From Nematopogon swammerdamellus (Eukaryota; Arthropoda; Insecta; Lepidoptera; Adelidae): 64,000 nt of DNA. A program made the translations under genes and the position numbers. The stretch covers positions 25,745,566 through 25,809,565 of the forward strand of contig OX336340.1 of assembly GCA_946902875.1 (NCBI GenBank), read 5' to 3'. Every line of letters begins with the position of its first letter. Position 1 is the stretch's first letter. Shown here one piece after another: positions 49,201 through 58,200 of this stretch. The notes under the pieces were generated by a model. That model was not told the origin of the DNA. It ran no database searches and saw only the letters and a list, made by a program, of their open reading frames with translations.

Positions 49201-52200
49201 ATATCTACTATATATCACGAACTTTGTTAAATGGACCTAATTCCTCTAAAGCCCCATAGTGCGGCGGGGCGGTAGCGGCGGCGCACCGGCGCGGCGGCGT
49301 AGTGCTATGATATGAGGTTGCTAACTAAACTAAAGTTAAAAATGTAATATATTTTCATTCTGTGGGTTGATTTTGACGAAATAAACACTAAATGTTACTC
49401 AGAGTAAAGCTTCATATTATTTAGTAATTAATTAGATTTGAATCCAATTAATGCTTTTGCGTGATGCGCGTAGAAACGAACAAACAAACCGACAAACAGA
49501 CACAATTTCAAAAGTTGTTTGTTTTTTACGTTCTATTACTTATTCTTCCCGTGTCCCAGTTATTTTTTGCAAAAATCGCTTAATGTACAGGCACGGTTAA
49601 GTTACGATTTTATTATATGTATAGATTAGCGTTTAAATCGGATTTGCTGTTAAACCAAGTCTACCGCGAGCGAAGCCGCGGGCAAAAGCTGGATTGTTAT
49701 ATCCGCCATAATTGCAAATTTTCTGTTAAAATTTCAACGGGCTACCTATTACGGTTCAAGAGATACAGCCCTCGGACAAACGGACGGACAGACAGACAGA
49801 CAGACGGCGTAGGCTTAGTAATAGGCTTTCCGTATCAAGTAATAATCTTCGAGGTGGTTCACAAAATCGTATCAGGATATCACCTGCAATTTTATCGTTA
49901 TTTTCTTGTACCATTTTTCTGTGTACACTAAGCATATACAGACCGTTCAAACGGTTCTCTACCATCGTTGATCTTAGCCATGCTTTAACTCGAAGCAGTG
50001 TAGACCTCTCTATGTTGCTTGTTGTGCAAGGCTGTGTTAAGGAAACTAAGATTGCGTGTTTTGTTGCAGGGAAAAATATTTCCGCCTCCTTTAACACTTC
50101 GGTGAGGTCTAGCTCTCCAAGCTTTTCTCTTGTGATACCCTTGTCTTTCCACAGTTTATACCTTAGTTCAGCTAGGGCAGCTGCCCCCTGCTCTTACTTG
50201 CCTACGCCCTTGCAAATATGTAAATACATTTAATTTATTTCTTCATTCTCTAACGACGACTTATTAAGTCGTAATATAAGAAAGTGTGTAATATGTGTAT
50301 TGTGTGTTTGATAGTAAATTTCTTTCATGAACATAAACTGCTCGATGGTTTGGATTGCATGCAAACGTCAAGATCCCTTCCCTAAGCTTAGTGAGTAGGG
50401 TTAAAGCTGTTCGGGTTGCGTGCAAACGTCAAGATCCCTTCCCTAAGCTTAGTGAGTAGGGTTAAAGCTGTTCGGGTTGCGTGCAAACGTCAAGATCCCT
50501 TCCCTAAGCTTAGTGAGTAGGGTTAAAGCTGTTCGGGTTGCGTGCAAACGTCAAGATCCCTTCCCTAAGCTTAGTGAGTAGGGTTAAAGCTGTTCGGGTT
50601 GCGTGCAAGCGTCAAGATCCCTTCCCTAAGCTTAGTGAGTAGGGTTAAAGCTGTTTGGGTTGCGTGCAAACATCTAGATTCCTTATCATCGGGTTTGTAT
50701 CGACGCACTTAGTGCATAATCGCTCGAAACGGTTTTGAAAATGGCCAGAGTTTTCCGACCCGACAATATCCGTAAACATAATGTAACGGCTTTACAAATA
50801 ATCATTTTGCAGACGCTGCCTCCGGCGAGTTCTTCAGCAGTGACCGTCGCCGCCCGCGCCGCTGCCATCCTGTCCGTCGTGCACGCGCACTCGGAGCCTG
50901 CGCAGAACCGCACGAGCACCGCCCCAGCCGGCACCGCCAGCAACGCGACGCTCGACCAGACAGCGGACTCCAGCAAGAGCTCGCTCGCTGCCGAGCAGCT
51001 GCCGGTGGCCGACAGGCTGCGCGCTCGCTACAAAGAGCGCAAAGGTACTCACTCACTCTACATCGCTCAGTATACAGAGTGTTTCAGCATAGGCTTGATA
51101 AACTTCAGCAATAGAAAGTAGGTTATTCTAAGAAAAAATCATTTTTCCTCAAATCGAAACTCAATATTTTTTTGGCAGGGAGGAATCAAAGGGAAGCACT
51201 GCCATGGCACCTAGTCTACCAAGGTGTGATAGGATGACATCACAGATGTAGTAGGTGACCATATCAGGTTCCAGAAAACAATACCGTATGCCCGTCCGTT
51301 ACCACCACCTCCGGTTAAGTTTCGTCCAGCCGTTATTTTATCTGTTAATGTGAAATATCTCACACATTTCATAGAAGTTCACTGTCAGCTACATGTTAGT
51401 CGGAGGTGGTGAAAATGAGCGTGACGTTACAGTACTGGGCGGGAAGCCGGCACGGCGGCGGCCGGCGTGGTCGCCTCGCGCGCCCGGCAAGCCTCCGCTC
51501 GCAGCGGGCGGCGGCGGCGGCGGCGCCCCGCCCAGCCGGCGCGGCGAGGCGGCGGCGGCGGCGGCGGTGCAGCCCGCCCCCGCCGCCGCCGCCGCGCCGG
51601 CAGCGCGCCGCCGCCCGGCGGCGCCGGCGGCCGCGGCGCAGGCGAGCCCCGCAGACCCCGCCAACTGCGAGCTGTTCACCAACTCGCTGTGCCTCGAGGC
51701 GGAAGATTATCCCACGTGAGCTTCCTCACCTCATCTCTTCCTGTCCACATACACTTATAGTACTGATTAAACTGTTACGACAACAGCAAGTAAAACACAT
51801 AAACATTCAAACATTCAACATAAACACAAATACATCTACATATAAATACTAAACAAACGAGACCTAAACATAAAACCATTTTAAACATTGTTTATATTCA
51901 GCATTTTATAATTTTTCTAGAATTTTAATTTGAGAATGTATAGTATAATTATTTAATAATTAAATAACATTTTTATTTAAGTCCTTTCTGATATTTCATT
52001 TTTATATTCTTTGTATAAAAAAGTGTTCAATAAAGTAGTATGAAATATAATACATTAGGTAAAAAAAAAAAACAATATTTAATTTATATTCCATTTAAGT
52101 GACTGAAATTGTAACCTAAATTATTATATATGTGTGTGTACTTAGTTTTTTTTTTTCGATAAACCTGAGTGCATCGGCACAGGTGAAAGCCCAGCGGTGC

Positions 52201-55200
52201 ACTAGGGACATCTGTCAAAATGTCGTTTTGTTTTCTGTGTATACTGTTGTTCTGCTCTAAACCTTTTGTGATACTAACTTAAACTTTAGAAATTGACATT
52301 GTTAATTATATAAAATAATAATAGGAATTTTATGATTTGGAATTTGAAGTACCTATATTATGCATTAATTTGCAAAACTTCAAATGGGTTAATGTTGGTT
52401 TAATAAGATGGTTTCGTAAGTCGTTAGCGTTTCATAAATTATTTGCTACAATTCAATTCCAAATTACAATTCAATTGGGCAAAATCGAAGGGCAAAATGA
52501 ATAAAACGTGAAGCCGCCTGCCTATTGTGGTATGTATGTGTGCGTGTGTAGGCGGACTGTGCGCCGCGACCTACTGACCAGCTTCCGCCGAGCCACATCG
52601 TACTTTACCCGTAGAAAGCTTATCCACGTCATCGATTGGATGTACACTCCCGTGAAAATTAGCTGTACCCACATATTGTTTAACGCTTCTAGTCGGAGTG
52701 CTGTGCGTTCTCGCCATTTCAGTTTGTATTTTTTGTATTTGTATTTGTTTATTTATTTATTTATAAAGTTCTTAGATATTGTATTGTGTTGTTTACTGAT
52801 CATTCATATGGCAGTTAGAGTGCACTTGAACTTGTCACAATTTGTTCTATCCGTTTCGTAAGGTCGGTCGGTCGTACGTACGGTTCGTACTTTAATAGTA
52901 CACCTAAATTCGTAATGTATTTATAATACATAATATTCACACATGCTTAGAGCTCATTTATAACAACTACAAATACTCTCCAAGACTAGGAGTGCCGATC
53001 TTGGCTGGAGTATAATTTATCATATGTACTGGTAGGTACCTATCTGAAATTACGATACTATTAAAATTTTTTTAATAATAAAGAAAGTCTAAATATAACA
53101 CGACATTAATAGCATCAATATAATTGTCAGGAAATAAAAATAAATAATACAAATTATACAATTCAATCATATAAAACATATCAAATCAAAAAATCAAAAT
53201 TATTGAATTAATAGTTTTCGTAAAATTGGCAGGACCAATTAAAACATAATTAAAAAAAATTATAAAAAGTAAAAAAAAAGCCGCTAAGTCACACAATATA
53301 TTTGTATTATGTATGTACGAAAATAAAATAAATGTGTTTTGTGAAATCACGAAACGCCTAAATAAAAACTATAACAATGGTTTAACTGTCAGGCATTCTT
53401 GTAGTTGAAATATACAAAAATATTTTTTATATGACATAACTACTTTAAAATTTTAATTTTTTTTCCTTTACTTGTACCGTGAGACCTTTCATCTTATAAA
53501 TTTTATGATTCTAGGTTTACGGGAAGTACTCTATAGGTTTTGATTTGAATTGCCAGTAGCAAAATATGTGATATAAATGGCCTTATCTTGTGATTGCATT
53601 GACTTAGAAGCTTACATTTTTTACACCTCCAAGGAACAATAGACCTCAGTATTTAATATAAATTTTAACTTGATACCTCTACCAGTTCCTGATGAAATCG
53701 GTCTAGACAGACAGACAGATAGATAGACAGACGGACAACGAAGTGATCCTATAAGCCCCACCACACCAGACAGAACTGGTAAACTCTGGAACTCTCTCCC
53801 TGTTCACATATTTCCCCCAAAATACAGTCTCTGGTCCTTCAATAGAGGCTCGAAAATGAATCTGCCAGGCTTATGTGGCATTGCAAGCTCCGCACACGAT
53901 CGATGGCCATGTTCTTAGTCGCCTTATGGATGGCTCGGCGCCGTGTGTTGCGTTTGTGCTTTTAGTGTTGAGCTTGTGTACGTACGAGGAGGATTGGGAC
54001 GTGAAAAGCAGATCCTGCGGATGTCTCTCCGGTGGCGAGCTGGATTAGCAAGCAAATAACAAAAATAGCAACATGTGTGTGCTGTGTGTGTGTGTCAGGG
54101 AGGCGATCGTCACGTCGCTGCGACGCAACAAGGCGGCGGCGGGCGCGCTGCTGGCGGACTACAGGGAGCAGGCGGAGGGCGCAGGCGCGGTGGACGGCGT
54201 CTCCCCGCAGCAGGAGGCCACCTACACCGCCGAGCACTACCTGCACGCCAACAGGTGAGTCTACACCGGCGGCGGGTGCGCTGCTGGCGGACTACAGGGA
54301 GCAGGCGGAGGGCGCAGGCGCGGTGGACGGCGTCTCCCTGCAGCAGGAGGCCACCTACACCGCCGAGCACTACCTGCACGCCAACAGGTGAGTCTACACC
54401 GGCGGCGGGCGCGCTGCTGGCAGACTACAGGGAGCAGGCGGAGGGCGCAGGCGCGGTGGCCGGCGTCTCCCCGCAGCAGGAGGCCACCTACACCGCCGAG
54501 CACTACCTGCACGCCAACAGGTGAGTCTACACCGGCGGCGGGCGCGCTGCTCGCGGACTACAGGGAGCAGGCGGAGGGCGCAGGTGCGGTGGACGGCGTC
54601 TCCTCGCAGCAGGAGGCCACCTACACCGCCGAGCACTACCTGCACGCCAACAGGTGAGTCTACACCGGCGGCGGGCGCGCTGCTGGCAGACTACAGGGAG
54701 AAGGCGGAGGGCGCAGGCGCGGTGGACGGCGTCTCCCCGCAGCAGGAGGCCACCTACACCGCCGAGTACTACCTGCACGCCAACAGGTAAGTCTACACCG
54801 GCGGCGGGCGCGCTGCTGGCAGACTACAGGGAGAAGGCGAAGGGCGCAGGCGCGGTGGACGGCGTCTCCCCGCAGCAGGAGGCCACCTACACCGCCGAGC
54901 ACTACCTGCACGCCAACAGGTAAGTCTACACCGGCGACGGGCGCGCTGCTGGCAGACTACAGGGAGCAGGCGGAGGGCGCAGGCGCGGTGGACGGCGTCT
55001 TCCCGCAGCAGGAGGCCACCTACACCGCCGAGCACTACCTGCACGCCAACAGATGAGTCTGCACCGGCGGCGGGCGCGCTGCTGGCGGACTACAGGGAGC
55101 AGGCGGAAGGCGCAGGCGCGGTGGACGGCGTCTCCCCGCAGCAGGAGGCCACCTACACCGCCGAGCACTACCTGCACGCATACAGGTGAGTCTATCCCGC

Positions 55201-58200
55201 CCCGGCGGCGGCGGGCGCACTGGCGAAATAGTGAAAAAATAATTTTTTTTTCACAATTTCGGCCATAACTTTTTATTTTTTTTACTTTCTCAAATAATTA
55301 TTTTTTCACCTTACAGCTCTCATAAATACACGTCTTTTGAGCCTTTTTTGAATTTCATATCTTCACAACTCTCCGAGATATAAGGGGATCGTACTTTTTC
55401 GTGAAATCGGGGCCTATACTCGAACACGAACCAAAAGACATTTTTAATGTCAAAAGATGCGGTCATTTTCCGTCTAGTACGGTGGTATCAAAGCAGTTAC
55501 AATTAGAGCCTCCCGGCTAAGGTACTATGTGTGCCGGCAGACGGGGCGACAGGACGGGGGGGTCCGTGCGGGACTTCGCCGGCGCTGGCGAGGCGGGCTT
55601 CATGTGCCCCAGCACGGTGAAGTACGCGCGGCCGCAGCGCGCGCGCGCCACCTCCGGCACCTGGAAGTACATCGTCAACACCGGCGAGCACACGCAGACC
55701 CTCCGCCTCGAGAAGTGTCTGTGAGATTCTGCACCATTTAGTTTAGCATGTAACATATATTTAATAAGCTGTCACAGACGGACAGACAGACAGACAAACC
55801 ACCCAAATATTAGAAAGGCCTACAATTTAATAGTGTAAATATTTATAATAAACTTCCAAAAAAACATCCGTTATGAAAAAAATCCCAGATTCGAAGGTCG
55901 TGCATTACACGACCTTCGAGGTAACATTGAAAATTAACTCAACAAAATAAACAAAAATAAAAAAAAAGTTTTAACAAAAATTAAAAAAAAACATAAAACC
56001 GACTTCCTAAAAAAAGTAGAACTAAAAAACTATTTAAAATAAAAATATAAAAACCGCCTTCAAAAATATATGAAATAAAAACCTAAAAAAAACGAACCCT
56101 CGAATTGAAGGCGGTGCTAAAAAGGCTACACAAATCACAAAGGATATCATCCACTCATGTTTTCTTTCATGCATCATTTTTGCTTTAGCACCGCCTTCCA
56201 CTCTAGGGTTCGTTTTTTTTAGGTTTTTATTTCATATATTTTTGAAGGCGGTTTTTATATTTTTATTTTAAATAGTTTTTTAGTTCTACTTTTTTTAGGA
56301 AGTCGGTTTTATGTTTTTTTAAACTTTTTTTTTACTTCACAGTTTTTTTTAGTAATTTTTTGCTATTAATGTACTCGGCGGAATCGCTCGGCTTTCGGCC
56401 TCGCGATTCCGCCTCACTTTCCAATCCGATCTTGACCCAATTAAAATAGGACCACGTCAGCCTCGATAGCTCAGTGGTGCAGACAGTCAACTGTCGCTAT
56501 TGATGATTAAGCAACGCTGGGTGCGGTCAGTGCTTGGATGGGTGACCGCTGACCATTGGAGGCTGACCGAGGTTCGGATTCCTCGTAAAACTGTAGGTTG
56601 TTTTATTTTTTCGCTATCGGTATGCCGTTTGCTTCGTGCCAAACGACAGTGTATGGGTTGTAAGTTTGCTTTGTTTCTTGTAGGATACGAATGAATATCT
56701 GAATTACAGGGGTATTCAGTTTGATTTTTGTGTATATATACTAAGCAACTGAGAGTATATTGAGCGACTACTGTTAGAATTTCCGATTCTTTAAGAAGTG
56801 AACGACAAGAAGCTCTCTGAGGAACACCATGCAGAACTCTTAATGCTGCTTTTTGCTTTATAAGAATACGTTGAATATCCACCCCATTCCCCCACACTAA
56901 AATGCCATACGACATTAGGGAATGAAAGTATCCAAAATATGCTAATTTAAGCGTTCCTACGCTAGTATATTTTTTCAGCTGTTTTAAAGCGTATATACAG
57001 GACGCTAATTTCTTACAAAGCTTGTCTATGTGGCAAGTCCAGGATAAATTACAGTCTGTTACTATGCGTAGAGAAATTACTTCTTGAGCGGTACAAAAAC
57101 TGGAGGTACGGTTCTTCTTTGTACATGTAAAGTGTATAAGATGCGTCTATGTAGTTACATCGCGTTCATGCAGTGTTCGTGACTCGTGACGCAGCGCACG
57201 TAAGAATGGTGCGTGATTGTTGGAATATGGTGTCATGTGTGACCTTACTACTTAACTATTGCTTGCAACAATATCTCTGTACTCGCTACTCTGTAGGAAA
57301 CTCTGTGACACCGGTTCCATACATATAATTGCACATAATGTGCTATTTTTTCATACTAGCTGTATGAGCTTGATCATCTGACATAAATTAACCCTTACTG
57401 GGTTCTTTAGAACTGAAAGACGATAAGATTAATGAGTGTTCTTGAAATTTTATTGTGTTTTGCAGGAAGCCGAAGGAGTCGTGCACGTACCTGACCGACA
57501 ACTTCAAGTCCAAGTGCGTGCAGGTGTACAACTACCACCGCCTGCTCACCTGGGACCAGCAGAATGGACTCCACATGGACATATTCAAGGTACCCACCCC
57601 CTAACGCAACTGCATATTATATACAATTGTACATATTATTTTTAACGTCTTGAACTTTACTACAAATTAACGAACTACTATTTTACGAGTAGTGCGCAAC
57701 AATAGCTTTGAAACATAAACTTTTGCTTTTAGCTTATGAAACCTGAAATCGTGACGGACAAATTTGGATCAGCGTACAATATTTACGTGCTGTTGTGTTG
57801 GCGGCAGGTGCCGACGTGCTGCTCGTGCCACATCGAGGGTTACAGCGTGGCGTTCCCGCCAGTCGGCCACCGCGCCCACGAGACCTCCTCCGAGCGCTTC
57901 CCCGGCCAGGACCTCTCGCACGAGGCCGGCGGCGGGGCCTTCGACTCCGCCCTCGGCCAGTCGGGCATCTCGCGACCCACCCTCACCAAGACCGCCAGCT
58001 TCCTCGACCGCCCCTCGGATAACTTCGGCTCCTTCGGCGACTCGACCAACTCGATCCCGGGCGCCGCGGCTGGTTTCGGAGGCGCCCAGTTCAGCGACGA
58101 GGACCTCGGCGGCGGCTTCGGCGGCACCGGCCCCATCGACTCCTACGGCAACTACTACTACCCGGACTCCTCCAAGCAGGCTTCCGTGCCCGTGCGTAGC

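Larger units (their letters stand above)
29966..50812 (+). other. Intron 2 of the Spaetzle-like gene (21 kb)
   Basis: Bounded by gtgagt and 'atcattttgcag'. It contains the LINE, hAT, Transib and other elements listed below. No host exon inside it was recognised. Confidence 0.7.
55721..57465 (+). other. Intron 6 with palindromic element and SINE
   Basis: Contains the palindrome at 55975-56330 and the SINE head at 56456-56602. 56487-56915 on the - strand is a LINE relic (listed separately). Confidence 0.7.

Noticed and set aside
50346..50690. CRISPR-like array appearance
   Set aside because: Units are head-to-tail 61-bp repeats with no unique spacers; the sequence is eukaryotic.
51389..51852. 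Ala- and Arg-rich ORFs in other frames of exon 4
   Set aside because: Only one frame keeps splice phase and ends in the conserved 'CLEAEDYPT'.
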